Assembly: GCF_001186125.1 (NCBI RefSeq)
Contig: NW_014040101.1
Coordinates: forward strand, 36,747-57,247
From: Sphaeroforma arctica JP610
Taxonomy: Eukaryota > Opisthokonta > Ichthyosporea > Ichthyophonida
Length of the DNA: 20,501 bases
Reading direction: 5' to 3'
Under the pieces are notes generated by a model. It ran no database searches. It had not been told where the DNA came from and saw only the letters and a list, made by a program, of their open reading frames with translations. Shown piece by piece: positions 1-8,056 of this stretch; within the stretch, counting starts at the first letter, position 1; the number at the start of each line of letters is the position of its first letter. A program made the translations under genes and the position numbers.

Positions 1-309
1 AATGCCCGTAACGAAGGCCATCTCTTCTCTCTCACGAGGATCTACGTCGACACCAAGGATCCAAGTAGAGTTACGGTAGTGTTTTGGCGCAGAGAGGAAC
101 CGAGTAAGTACAGAGTGGTACACTGAGCTATCTGGATCAGTACCCATTAACCACAAAGCCATATGGAAGGTTGATGGAAACTGAATCCGACCTCCGACGG
201 TCGGTTGAACACCGTCGACACCAACAGAAAATCGGACTAGGGCAGGGTGGTGGTACTGGTCAATAATCAGAGAAAGCTGCCCTGCCTTGGACAAGTGGTG
301 ACCAAGGCG
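1..309 (-). CDS. Open minus-strand frame running off the left edge, unknown protein
   Basis: This minus-strand frame is open for 103 codons, from a stop at 310-312 down to base 1, and continues out of the window. It has no good start; the only ATG codons are internal. The translation looks protein-like, for example STFHMALWLMGTDPDSS and STWILGVDVDPREREE. Codon endings are mixed, unlike the G/C-ending genes further right and more like the Fanzor frame at 15610-18558. It may be the 3' part of a gene from a mobile element or a degraded gene. I recognise no family. The GVDVDP stretch has a distant look of a RuvC-I strand, but that is too weak to use. It overlaps the plus-strand remnant at 247-468, so at most one of the two is likely real where they overlap. 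Confidence 0.3.
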
Positions 310-468
310 CTAATGTCCTTGCCCACAAGCACGCAATTTCCACTGGACCGGGCGACGGCGCTCTGTGATGGGGTGTACTTTGATATCCGCCGCGCGCTGG
401 TCAAACAAAAAAAAAATGAAATATTCACGTTAAACGTGAACCAGACGCAAATGAAACGCAAATCCTGA
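247..468 (+). CDS. Short ORF or 3' remnant of an unknown gene
   Basis: A 73-codon frame opens just after a stop at 238-240 with a GTG; the first ATG, near 313, would leave about 51 residues. From about 310 to 405 most codons end in G or C, as in the main viral genes here, which suggests real coding history on this strand. The frame ends in a lysine-rich tail after an A run and stops 4 bases before the ATG of the kinase-like gene at 473. I read it as the 3' end of a viral gene whose front part was lost or replaced. No family is recognised, and an expressed short protein is possible but unproven. Confidence 0.35.
   Translation: MVVLVNNQRKLPCLGQVVTKALMSLPTSTQFPLDRATALCDGVYFDIRRALVKQKKNEIFTLNVNQTQMKRKS
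424..440. promoter_or_regulatory. Perfect palindrome upstream of the kinase-like gene
   Basis: TTCACGTTAAACGTGAA has two 8-base arms in perfect inverted symmetry around one central base, centred 41 bases before the ATG at 473. Its place next to an A-rich stretch (409-420) in the presumed promoter suggests a protein-binding site. It lies inside the short frame 247-468, so chance symmetry is possible. Confidence 0.3.
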
Positions 469-472
469 AACC

Positions 473-2086
473 ATGTACTTTTCCGGCGAAAACTCGATCT
501 GTGGTACGGGCGACGGCGAGACTACGCTGTTCAAGATCTCCAAACGGCTCAACTTTGACGTGCACCACGAATTTGCGGCGCTTGACTACATCTGGCGCAA
601 TTTGCCCGTGCAATGGTGGAGTGTCAAGCCGGTAGGTGTGGATACGGTGCCCGTAGACCCGGACGTGTTTGCGGGATTACTGGAGCGCATGGATACACCC
701 GAGACCCTCCGTGACGATCCCGCCGACCTATTTGACGTGGGCATTGACAAGATTGTTGTTGACATGCTGTGCACCGAGCGGCTCACGCGGATACAAAGCG
801 CCGTTGACAACCGCACGTACGCATCGACGGCCAACTACGCCGCGCAGACGCTGGCGGCGTTCCACAACCTAATGTCCAACCGCGTCACACACTACGATGC
901 GCACAGTGAGAACATGGTGACGACGCCGTGCTCGGTGGATCTCATGTTTGTGTACGAGCCGCTGCAGATGGCGATCCCGACACTGGGGGTGTGTAACAAG
1001 GTGATTGACTTTGCAACGTGCTACACACCGAACGTGGACAAGCAGTTCTTTACCAGCCCGCTGATCTTTGTCAACAGCAACTACCTGACGTACCGGTACG
1101 ATGCGCTGACTGACCTGCGGACGTCCATGATCCAACTGGCCAACGACATGTCGGAGATTCTGGGTCCCGATAGTCCCGCTGAGCCGCCCATGTTTACCGG
1201 ACACGTTTTTAAGGCCAAGGAACTGCTGGCGGAGATCACGGCCCTGAACCACCGGTTCTGGAACACGTACTATCTGGACCGGCACACGGGACGCATCGAG
1301 ACGGGACTGGCGGGCAAGGAGGAGTACGTCGAGATGCTACTCAAAGACGACAATCTCGACACGGCTTTTATGATGCACGAGCTCGTGTACTTGGCTCAGT
1401 CGCACGTGCAGAACCGCGAGTACAAGGACTGGGTGGCGCTGTACAACACCAAGACGCGCGTGGAAATTGTGGGTCTTGTCAACCAACTAGCGGTGCATTT
1501 GCTGCCACTGGTGGACGTGTGTGAGGACGAGCTGTCACAGTCGTACTTTTGCCGCATACTGGTCAAGTACATGTCGGACGCCGTGCGGTTGCACGAGACG
1601 GCGGCGGAGGAGGGGTCGGACACAAAGGGCATTGCGCGCGCGCGGTTTGGGTCGCGCGTGATGCTCGAGTTTGGTATGTACCGCAACATGGAGGACATCC
1701 CGGCCATGGACTTTGAGAAATTGTACGATATGCTGGTGGCGTTCGTGGGTGTGGTGGATTTCCTGTTGGCGCGAGAGATTGTGAAGAACGAGCGCATCTA
1801 CGACGGCGTGTACGCGGATCTGGACGCCAAGGTTGTGTATGGCGAGTACGCGGCCGTGATATGCCGCCATCTGCTGATGCCACCCACGACACCGTACACC
1901 AAGTTCTGCTTCAGCAGCGAGCCGCAGCGCGTGGTCGCGATTCCGTCCAACTGCGGCACGCTCATAAAACAGCTGGATGCGGCCAGGACAACGCCAATCG
2001 AGTACTATGCGATACTACAGAAGAACAGAGCCCTGATGGTTCCCATCAAGATGTCGGCCGAGCACGCCATGTCGTTGTTCCCGTGA
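473..2086 (+). CDS. Divergent protein kinase-like protein
   Basis: This 537-residue protein carries recognisable protein kinase marks near its N-terminus: a glycine-rich stretch GTGDGETT (11-18) followed by Lys21 in LFKIS, a possible helix C Glu33, a catalytic-loop motif H140-Y-D142-AHSE-N147, and D179-F-A in place of DFG. About 350 further residues follow without recognised motifs, much longer than a normal C-lobe. The ATG at 473 is 4 bases after the upstream remnant and gives the full N-lobe. Large DNA viruses often encode such divergent Ser/Thr kinases, some packaged in virions; activity here is inference, because DFG is altered and the activation segment is unclear. Codons end mostly in G or C. 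It converges with the coiled-coil gene at 2141-2638. Kinase fold fairly likely; substrate unknown. Confidence 0.7.
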   Translation: MYFSGENSICGTGDGETTLFKISKRLNFDVHHEFAALDYIWRNLPVQWWSVKPVGVDTVPVDPDVFAGLLERMDTPETLRDDPADLFDVGIDKIVVDMLCTERLTRIQSAVDNRTYASTANYAAQTLAAFHNLMSNRVTHYDAHSENMVTTPCSVDLMFVYEPLQMAIPTLGVCNKVIDFATCYTPNVDKQFFTSPLIFVNSNYLTYRYDALTDLRTSMIQLANDMSEILGPDSPAEPPMFTGHVFKAKELLAEITALNHRFWNTYYLDRHTGRIETGLAGKEEYVEMLLKDDNLDTAFMMHELVYLAQSHVQNREYKDWVALYNTKTRVEIVGLVNQLAVHLLPLVDVCEDELSQSYFCRILVKYMSDAVRLHETAAEEGSDTKGIARARFGSRVMLEFGMYRNMEDIPAMDFEKLYDMLVAFVGVVDFLLAREIVKNERIYDGVYADLDAKVVYGEYAAVICRHLLMPPTTPYTKFCFSSEPQRVVAIPSNCGTLIKQLDAARTTPIEYYAILQKNRALMVPIKMSAEHAMSLFP

Positions 2087-2117
2087 ACAGCATTGATTCA
2101 CATAGATGTTGAAATAG

Positions 2118-2123
2118 AATAAA
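2118..2123 (+). terminator. AATAAA polyadenylation-type signal
   Basis: AATAAA in an A-rich context 32 bases after the stop of the kinase-like gene at 473-2086. The same hexamer lies shortly downstream of several other genes here, supporting eukaryote-style mRNA 3' ends. It sits just before the end of the convergent gene at 2141. Confidence 0.4.
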
Positions 2124-2140
2124 AGATAGGAAAACACAAC

Positions 2141-2638
2141 TTAGTTTTCATCGTCCACGTCTATACGCTCGACGAACCGGCGGTACGTCAGATCAAACCG
2201 CTCGCGATCGGTCTTGATCTCCCGGAACAGCTTGTCGATGCGCTTTTCGTTTTCACGGTGCTCGCGCTCGAACTCCTTGATTTGTGTGCTCATGGCCCGC
2301 AGCGGTGGCGACTCCTGGTCGCGCAGTTGGTTGGTAATGTTCAGATAGACTTGCTCGCTGCGGTACATGTACATACGACGCATCTCATTACACGCATCGT
2401 CTATGTCGTCCACTTTATCGGGCCGGTTCGGAGGCCGATCCTGCTGGTTGCCGGCCAGCGCTGAAAACTCGGAGATTAGGGTGCGCGTGACACTCTCGTT
2501 GAGTGCCGCATCCGTGAATCGCTTGGTCTCACGCAGCATATCGGCCTCAACGGTCGCGTTGCGCTCCGTCAATTCGCGGTGCTGGTTGATTTTCGCCTGC
2601 AGCGTGTCTATACTCATACTTTTTTGTTTAGTATACAT
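2141..2638 (-). CDS. Small charged coiled-coil protein, unknown function
   Basis: This 165-residue protein is highly charged and mostly helical in character. Heptad-like stretches cover about residues 12-60 (QAKINQHRELTERNATVEAD) and 115-160 (KEFEREHRENEKRIDKLF), with a proline-containing linker around 65-80 (QQDRPPNRPDK) and an acidic end. It has no signal peptide or membrane segment and is probably a structural or adaptor protein. Two starts are possible: the ATG at 2638, and MSIDT at 2617. A TATAAAA sequence overlaps the upstream ATG, so a transcript starting some 25 bases further on would favour 2617. It converges with the kinase-like gene and shares a divergent promoter region with the gene at 2724. 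No family is recognised. Confidence 0.65.
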   Translation of the reverse strand: MYTKQKSMSIDTLQAKINQHRELTERNATVEADMLRETKRFTDAALNESVTRTLISEFSALAGNQQDRPPNRPDKVDDIDDACNEMRRMYMYRSEQVYLNITNQLRDQESPPLRAMSTQIKEFEREHRENEKRIDKLFREIKTDRERFDLTYRRFVERIDVDDEN

Positions 2639-2723
2639 TTTATAATAATAAAAATCCAGTGTGCAAAGTTGTGATTTTTTTGCACGAACGCAACTTTTTC
2701 AGCAAAATAGAAACGCTTTAACA
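2639..2723. promoter_or_regulatory. Divergent promoter region with TATA-like box and inverted repeat
   Basis: This AT-rich gap separates the coiled-coil gene (minus) from the gene at 2724 (plus). On the minus strand it reads ATTATTATAAAATG, a TATA-like box next to the first ATG. It also holds a perfect 7-base inverted repeat, GTGCAAA at 2661-2667 and TTTGCAC at 2679-2685, with an 11-base spacer. The latter could be an operator or a small hairpin in the plus-strand leader. Promoter function is inferred from position and composition. Confidence 0.45.
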
Positions 2724-4289
2724 ATGTTGCTTGTCGAGGAAAGAGCCGGGTTTGGGGCCGGTGTAGCCACCGACACGGTCTCACGCGATCTGGGCGGCGA
2801 AACCGTCGACGCGCTCGTATACACGGGCCGCGTGCACCAGCGCATCAACCTGATCAAAGAATTGCTAGCGGCGTTTCTCGGAACCAAGTCACGACTGGAC
2901 GTCAAGCGCAACGTGCTGATTGTGACCGACAGCGAGTTTAAAAAGACCCTGGACCTCCTGCGCAAGACAAACTCGTTCCGCCGGTTCCGAGTCCTGTCAA
3001 CACCAACTCTCAACAGCAACACGATCAGCGAACAATGGGTCGCCAAGTTTATCGAGAATCACGACACCCTGATTATCATTGACGATGCCGTGTACAACTG
3101 TGCGATGAACCGCGTCAAGCTCCACCGCTTATTTGAGGTGGCCCAGAACATGGACGCGACGCGTGTGCGCTTTGCCGTGATCGCACACGACTACGATACG
3201 GGCTACATGTGCTTTGCGGACACTGGCCTATCGGTGCAGAAACGGTCGTTCCCGACCAACACGACCATTCGACACTACTTGGTCGAGGCACCGGGTCGGA
3301 ACAGCCAGTTTACGCGGATCCTGCGCAACATTGCCATTTTGTACGCATTTGCCCAGAGCCGGGGATACAGGGGCATGCGGGACAACTTGAGCGCGGTGCA
3401 CGCAACACTGCTGTTTAAACCGGAGGTCCCGATGCAGTACCTCGGACGCATCACGTCCGACTGGCTACAGTGTCTGGGACGTACGGTCGACGGCGAGGTG
3501 CAGACAACCCTGGTGGTCAACAAGCCACCAAAGCACATGGACCTGACGTGCGGCATACCCACGGATCTCGGTATGAGCCAGATCGCCGACATTGCGACCC
3601 CCGAGCAAATCTCGTATCTGATCAGCAAGATTACGGGCGACTGTGAAAACTGGTTCCGGCCCGCCAACCAGAAGGCGCGGGACGACGTGTCGACGGCCTA
3701 CATTGGCCTGATCACCAAGATGGTCAAGGTGCACCGCGTCGACGGTGTGGCCATTGTCATCAACAACCGAATCGTGCCGCTGGATTTGCTGTGCAACGAG
3801 TATCAGGACTACACGCTGCTCGGCCCCAACTCATCGGTCCCCGAACCCGCGGCCCAGTGTTTGAAGGCCAAGCGCGGCTACATCCACGGGGTATCGACCA
3901 ATTCCCGCAAGTTTACCACGGTGATTGACCTGTTCCCGGCGCTCACGCGCGACCCGACGACGCTGATGGACGTGATGGTCGAGGGCAAAGACTTTACATC
4001 GTTTTCCTTTGACATGTCCATATCCAACCACAACACCGATACCACACACGACCTGACACACACGGACAAGATCGGTACGCGCGTCAAGTACATTACCCAC
4101 CACCTGTCGAGCCTGATGCGGCTCAAGCCGAGTGCATCGCTGTACACGTACCAGTCGGCCACCAACCACGCAAAGTACCTCAAGGCCAAGCAGCGAGAGC
4201 AGTCCGACGAACTGGACGTGTCGCGAAACGAGCGGGTGAGAAAAAAAAATGAAGAAATCCGCCTGAAAAAAAAATTACATGTACTTTAA
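2724..4289 (+). CDS. Unknown protein, possibly a degenerate superfamily 2 helicase-like NTPase
   Basis: From the ATG at 2724 the protein has 521 residues; the same frame is open upstream to 2661 without an ATG. Features that recall a helicase N-lobe are NVLIVTDSEFKKTLDLLR (about 63-80), like motif Ia regions of viral D6/D11-type helicases, DTLIIIDDAVY (about 114-124), like a DExx Walker B strand, and RFAVIAHDYDTG (about 149-160), where motif III would lie. There is no GKT/S Walker A motif, so ATP hydrolysis is doubtful. The C-terminus is very basic and lysine-rich. The stop at 4289 is 25 bases before the next gene in the same direction, suggesting a transcription unit. Codons are strongly G/C-ending, so it is a real viral gene. 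The helicase relation is a weak inference. Confidence 0.6.
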   Translation: MLLVEERAGFGAGVATDTVSRDLGGETVDALVYTGRVHQRINLIKELLAAFLGTKSRLDVKRNVLIVTDSEFKKTLDLLRKTNSFRRFRVLSTPTLNSNTISEQWVAKFIENHDTLIIIDDAVYNCAMNRVKLHRLFEVAQNMDATRVRFAVIAHDYDTGYMCFADTGLSVQKRSFPTNTTIRHYLVEAPGRNSQFTRILRNIAILYAFAQSRGYRGMRDNLSAVHATLLFKPEVPMQYLGRITSDWLQCLGRTVDGEVQTTLVVNKPPKHMDLTCGIPTDLGMSQIADIATPEQISYLISKITGDCENWFRPANQKARDDVSTAYIGLITKMVKVHRVDGVAIVINNRIVPLDLLCNEYQDYTLLGPNSSVPEPAAQCLKAKRGYIHGVSTNSRKFTTVIDLFPALTRDPTTLMDVMVEGKDFTSFSFDMSISNHNTDTTHDLTHTDKIGTRVKYITHHLSSLMRLKPSASLYTYQSATNHAKYLKAKQREQSDELDVSRNERVRKKNEEIRLKKKLHVL

Positions 4290-4314
4290 CAATAAAATAC
4301 ATTCGAAAGGAATA

Positions 4315-4929
4315 ATGAGCATGATGTCGTACCTAGGCTTCCATCCCATCAACCGGCCTCCGCGCAAAATGGCCCACACCACAAAACTGGAGATGCCGGT
4401 TGAGAAGTGCGAGTATGGGGTCAACCGATATTTGGCAATGTACGAGGCCGTGCAGCGCGATCTGCTGGCACACACACCAAAGATTGTCCCGAACCCCGTG
4501 TTTGAGAGTGGGACTGCGTCCCCGATGCTAAAGGCGGCGTGTGCGGCGAATCCCCACGAACTACACGAGCTGGCACGTCGCATGCAGCTTGTACGCGACA
4601 TGCGCGACTCGGCCGTATGCTACGACGCGCAGTTCGGTGTGCCTGACACAACGTACTGTACAGAGAGCGAGTACGTACAGTTCATGTTCCCCGTGAAGCC
4701 GCCACACAAGCAGATTGTGGTGGCGCACCACACCGAGGACGGGTCGGTGCGCGGCTCGAGCGTGACGTTTGTGCCAACTGAAACCGTGGCGGTGGATGGG
4801 GGCGAGACGCTCCCGGAACTGCACTCGGTCGACCGCGAGTCCGAGTACGCCGATCTGGTTGCGGACGATCCGGACATTAACCGCACCAAGCGCAGGCACG
4901 CAGCAAGCTGGTTCCGGTTTTTATTCTAG
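4315..4929 (+). CDS. Hypothetical protein
   Basis: The protein has 204 residues from the ATG at 4315 (MSMMSYLGFHP). An in-frame ATG at 4279 would add 12 residues but overlaps the end of the preceding gene; I prefer 4315, which follows a short AT-rich gap. The body has G/C-ending codons typical of this block. Visible features are a basic proline-containing start (NRPPRKM), scattered cysteines, an acidic region around 165-190 and a basic end (TKRRHAASWFRFLF). There is no signal peptide, membrane segment or catalytic motif I can name. It follows the gene at 2724 on the same strand and may be co-transcribed. Confidence 0.6.
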   Translation: MSMMSYLGFHPINRPPRKMAHTTKLEMPVEKCEYGVNRYLAMYEAVQRDLLAHTPKIVPNPVFESGTASPMLKAACAANPHELHELARRMQLVRDMRDSAVCYDAQFGVPDTTYCTESEYVQFMFPVKPPHKQIVVAHHTEDGSVRGSSVTFVPTETVAVDGGETLPELHSVDRESEYADLVADDPDINRTKRRHAASWFRFLF

Positions 4930-5076
4930 ATTGCGAAAAAAGCCACTTGGCATATTTGTACGTATTTGATCCGTGTCGTGTAAAAAAAAACTTTCCGAAA
5001 AGTAAATTAACAGTCGACGGAGCGAAAAGCCAATAAATAAATAATCCCCGGAACGGGACACTGACAAAAACAAACA

Positions 5077-5430
5077 ATGAGTCCATGTTTGCCTACAAGC
5101 AACTGCCCAACAGTCGGCGACGACTGCGGCAACTTTATCGTAATTAAGAGCCCGGTTTGCCCGACCGCTTGCCCCACGGTTTGCCCAACATCACCCCCCG
5201 TTGTCAACTACTACCTGGTGAAGAGTGTGTGCACAACACCCCCCACCCCACCACCCTGCCCCACCGCTGTCCCGTGCTCGTCAAGCGTTACATTCCTGGA
5301 CATGAATGGGAAGCAGTGCAACGAGAACGGCGCCCAGTTCCTGTTTGTGAACAATGGCGTGGCGGCCTACAGCAAGCAGTCATCGTGCTACGCAAACAAC
5401 GCCGGCTACAAGTTCTTGCAGTATCGTTGA
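5077..5430 (+). CDS. Small cysteine/proline-rich protein
   Basis: This 117-residue protein starts at the ATG at 5077 after an AT-rich leader. Its first half is rich in CPT units (CPTACPTVCPTSPP at about 28-41, then TPPTPPPCPTAVPC at about 54-67). The second half is more globular (SSVTFLDMNGKQCNENGAQF) with further cysteines. It has no clear signal peptide. The many cysteines in a small proline-rich chain suggest a disulfide-stabilised virion component, but this is inference. It lies tail to tail with the collagen-like gene. No homologous family is recognised. Confidence 0.55.
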   Translation: MSPCLPTSNCPTVGDDCGNFIVIKSPVCPTACPTVCPTSPPVVNYYLVKSVCTTPPTPPPCPTAVPCSSSVTFLDMNGKQCNENGAQFLFVNNGVAAYSKQSSCYANNAGYKFLQYR

Positions 5431-5504
5431 ACAACCAAAATTTAAAAAGTAAAATTAAAGAGAAAAAAAAGGAAAGTTGAATACATGTACAAAAAAAGTA
5501 TACA

Positions 5505-5510
5505 TTTATT
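5505..5510 (-). terminator. AATAAA polyadenylation-type signal for the collagen-like gene
   Basis: On the minus strand this reads AATAAA, about 50 bases after the stop of the collagen-like gene at 5559. The telomere-like repeat and the solitary element end lie between the stop and the signal, so both would be in the mRNA 3' end. Confidence 0.45.
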
Positions 5511-5512
5511 CA

Positions 5513-5534
5513 AGGGTCATTGCGTTAAGCTCAC
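5513..5534. repeat. Solitary copy of the Fanzor element's right end
   Basis: These 22 bases are identical to the reverse complement of 18527-18548, the right end of the Fanzor element, and contain the same 13-base core (GTCATTGCGTTAA) found in its left end at 14179-14191. Nothing else of the element is visible nearby. It could be a leftover of excision, a minimal non-autonomous relic, or a sequence captured by recombination. The identity is direct observation; the origin is inferred. Confidence 0.7.
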
Positions 5535-5540
5535 ACTGCG

Positions 5541-5560
5541 TTTTTAGGGTTTTAGGGTTC
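5541..5560. repeat. Telomere-like repeat (two TTTTAGGG units)
   Basis: TTTTTAGGG followed by TTTTAGGG, then TTC, overlapping the end of the collagen-like gene (its stop is read from 5559-5561 on the minus strand). TTTTAGGG is a telomere unit known from some green algae; TTTAGGG is the plant type. A second such block lies at 19117-19137. Two units are too few to prove a telomeric origin. Confidence 0.5.
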
Positions 5561-7976
5561 AGACTTTCTGGCATCGCAAGTACTGCATCTCAATGCGCGT
5601 CTCGAGCGCGTCGCGCACAAGGTCCCAGTCCACGCCGCCGTCAACCATAAACTCGGGGCAGTTTGCCGCCATCTCGTCCAAATCCAGTCCCAACCGCGTA
5701 CCCTCGGTGTCGTCGCGCGCACGCACCGATAGGTGCAGCAGGCGGTCTGTTAGTTCGGTGTCCACCTGGCGCCTCTCGTTCAGGTCCGTGCAGTCGGTAT
5801 GTGTCAGCTCGTGCGTCGTGGGGTTGTAGAACATGCGCGCACCGTCGACGGTTCGGTCGTCGCGCATTTTGCTCGGTGGGTACATCGTGTTGGCGTGCAC
5901 CGGCACACTGGTCGAGGACCCCAGAAGCACTGTGTTCGGGGGCAAGTTCCACATCGCCATCTCGTCGTCGTCCAGAACCGCAGACCCGTTGCTGTACCCG
6001 ATCGCAATGCTCTGTGCACCCTGGTCTTGGTACCCCGCCCCCGAACCCACGGCGATCGCGCTCTTACCCTGCCCAACGTGTCCCGCCAGGTTACCCACGG
6101 CCACGGCGTGCGCACCCTGCTCAGTATGCCCAGCCGCAAACCCCATGGCGACCGCGTAGTCGCCCTGAGACTGCTGCCCCGCACCCGTTCCTATCGCAAC
6201 CGCACAGGTACCCTGTGTGTCGCCACCAGCGTCCGTGCCGATGGCCACGGTCATCTTGCCCTGTGTGAGCGTCCCGGCACCCACACCAAGGGCAACTGCA
6301 TGCGCACCCTGGGCCATGGCCCCCGCCCGCTCACCGAGTCCGACCGACCCGTTAGACGTACCATCGCTCCCGGCGTACTCGCCAAGGTACACGTTTACCG
6401 CATCAGCGTCGGCGTCGACGTCGACGTCGCCGCGAGCGCCCGCTTTTGACCGGGGCATAAACATGCCGTTCGCCCACGCTTTGCCGTTATATGTCACAAA
6501 ATCCCCATCGCCCGTGTACGGCGTCGTGAATCGCATCGTAAGCCCACCATCAGGGCCGGCGTCGCCGTCCCGGCCACGGTCACCCATGGGACCCTCGATG
6601 GGCGACCCGAGCTCCAATGCGTCCGGCCCCTTGGTGCCGTCGGGGCCTAAAAAGTCCGGGATCTCAATCACGGTGTGCGACTCGAGCTGCACTTGTAGCG
6701 TCCGTGTATCGTGTTCGTACACAATGTTCTTTATGCCCGTGCCGGGCGCACCCTTGTCTCCCTTGTCCACTGTCCCATCGACGGGTGTAGCATTTGCATT
6801 TGCATTTGTATACACGTTACCCATCTGGATCGTCTGCGCGGGCTTACCGGCCCTCGGTGCCGTTGGCGCTCGGAGATGCATCTCCAGTCCCCCCTGTGGC
6901 GTGACCACGAGCTGGTCAAAGTGTAGCCCTGCGGCACCCTTAAGTCCACGGACAGGCGACACAATGCGTGTCGTGCCGTCCGTGTGAGTGACGGTCATTT
7001 TGTCGGCGTCGCGGTCCAGCACAACATTGTGGACCCCAACCCCGATCTGACCCCGTTCGCCCGCGGGGCCCGTGTTGCCACGCTCGCCTACCGGGCCCGT
7101 GAATGTGCTGCCACTCGCGACCACGGTGCGGCCGTCCGACATGTGGAGCCGCACATGGCCCACTTCGGGATGCACGTCGATGGACTCGACGTCCGCTCCC
7201 CGTGCACCCGGCTCTGCAATGGCTCCTGTGTCGGTGCACAGGTCCACGCAGACCTCGCGGTCGCTGACGTCCAGGTACAGCTTGCCGGAACTCACGTCCG
7301 GCATCCGCGCGTTGACAATACCCTTGCCCGGCACACCCCTCGGACCCTGGAACGGGCCCAGGTCGTGCACGACACTGTCGGTCGTGTGCACCAGCACGCG
7401 GCCGTCTGGCGACGCGGCGATCCGGCTCACCGAAGTGCCCTGTGGACCCACGGGACCCGTTTCGCCCAGGCGAGGCAAATGCAATTTCGACACCGACCCG
7501 TTTGCGAGCGTAAACGACATGGTTGCCGTCGCCGGTGTATTGGCCGCCAGTGGCAGGTTCTTGCGCGCCGGTGGCTTCGTGGTCACACGCCGAATACCCA
7601 GGTCTGGGTGCCGTGGCACCACCAGCCCTGTATCCGTGTCATACGCCAGAACCCCAAAACCCTCCTCATACTCGGCTTCACGGATGGGGCCCATGTACGT
7701 TGCATTTGTGTGGCGCGTACCCATGGCCTTACCGGTCGCATTCAGCACAATCGTGTTGGCGTGCTGCGCGTTGGACCCTGCCAACTTGCCGATCGCAATC
7801 GACGTGTCGCCCTGGGCACGGTGCCCAGCGCCGTGGCCAACGGCGATCGTGTCGCGGCCCTGGCTCGCATACCCAGCCTTTGCCCCAATGCTAATCGAGT
7901 TCCGCCCCCGGGCATTGGGTCCCGCGTGCGAGGCGCCAACACTGATGCTGCCATTATTGTTGCTGCTATTGTCCAT
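5559..7976 (-). CDS. YadA-head and collagen-like fibre protein
   Basis: I start at MDNSSNNNGS (7976), giving 805 residues; the frame is open 63 codons further up, but that part overlaps the end of the neighbouring ORF and has no domain character. Domains in order: an N-terminal YadA/Hia-type head with 16-residue SIAIGxxAGxxxQGxx repeats (about 10-75), a closing NTIVLNATG...YMGPIRE...LAYDTDTG module (75-120), a mixed shaft (about 168-475) in which collagen Gly-X-Y runs such as GETGPVGPQG, TGPVGERGNTGPAGERG and GPMGDRGRDGDAGPDG alternate with about six short beta modules of the GVHNVVLDRDADKMTVTHTD kind, a second head of seven or eight repeats (about 544-665), another closing module (NTVLLG...MFYNPTTHEL), and a 70-residue C-terminus. 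Such proteins form trimeric surface fibres in viruses and bacteria. A surface fibre or attachment role is inference. Confidence 0.85.
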   Translation of the reverse strand: MDNSSNNNGSISVGASHAGPNARGRNSISIGAKAGYASQGRDTIAVGHGAGHRAQGDTSIAIGKLAGSNAQHANTIVLNATGKAMGTRHTNATYMGPIREAEYEEGFGVLAYDTDTGLVVPRHPDLGIRRVTTKPPARKNLPLAANTPATATMSFTLANGSVSKLHLPRLGETGPVGPQGTSVSRIAASPDGRVLVHTTDSVVHDLGPFQGPRGVPGKGIVNARMPDVSSGKLYLDVSDREVCVDLCTDTGAIAEPGARGADVESIDVHPEVGHVRLHMSDGRTVVASGSTFTGPVGERGNTGPAGERGQIGVGVHNVVLDRDADKMTVTHTDGTTRIVSPVRGLKGAAGLHFDQLVVTPQGGLEMHLRAPTAPRAGKPAQTIQMGNVYTNANANATPVDGTVDKGDKGAPGTGIKNIVYEHDTRTLQVQLESHTVIEIPDFLGPDGTKGPDALELGSPIEGPMGDRGRDGDAGPDGGLTMRFTTPYTGDGDFVTYNGKAWANGMFMPRSKAGARGDVDVDADADAVNVYLGEYAGSDGTSNGSVGLGERAGAMAQGAHAVALGVGAGTLTQGKMTVAIGTDAGGDTQGTCAVAIGTGAGQQSQGDYAVAMGFAAGHTEQGAHAVAVGNLAGHVGQGKSAIAVGSGAGYQDQGAQSIAIGYSNGSAVLDDDEMAMWNLPPNTVLLGSSTSVPVHANTMYPPSKMRDDRTVDGARMFYNPTTHELTHTDCTDLNERRQVDTELTDRLLHLSVRARDDTEGTRLGLDLDEMAANCPEFMVDGGVDWDLVRDALETRIEMQYLRCQKV

Positions 7977-8056
7977 AGTGTGTAACCTCAAACTGCGAGT
8001 ACCTTGTAAATTTTCTTGATGCTCGCTGCAACGAATCCGCGGATATCGGAGCCACG

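Noticed and set aside
869-1892. Minus-strand open frames within the kinase-like gene
   Set aside because: The plus frame carries motifs and the expected codon bias; the minus frames are shadows.
5663-8019. Long plus-strand open frames opposite the collagen-like gene
   Set aside because: They are antisense shadows of a repetitive G/C-ending gene; translations are Pro/Arg-rich without domains.
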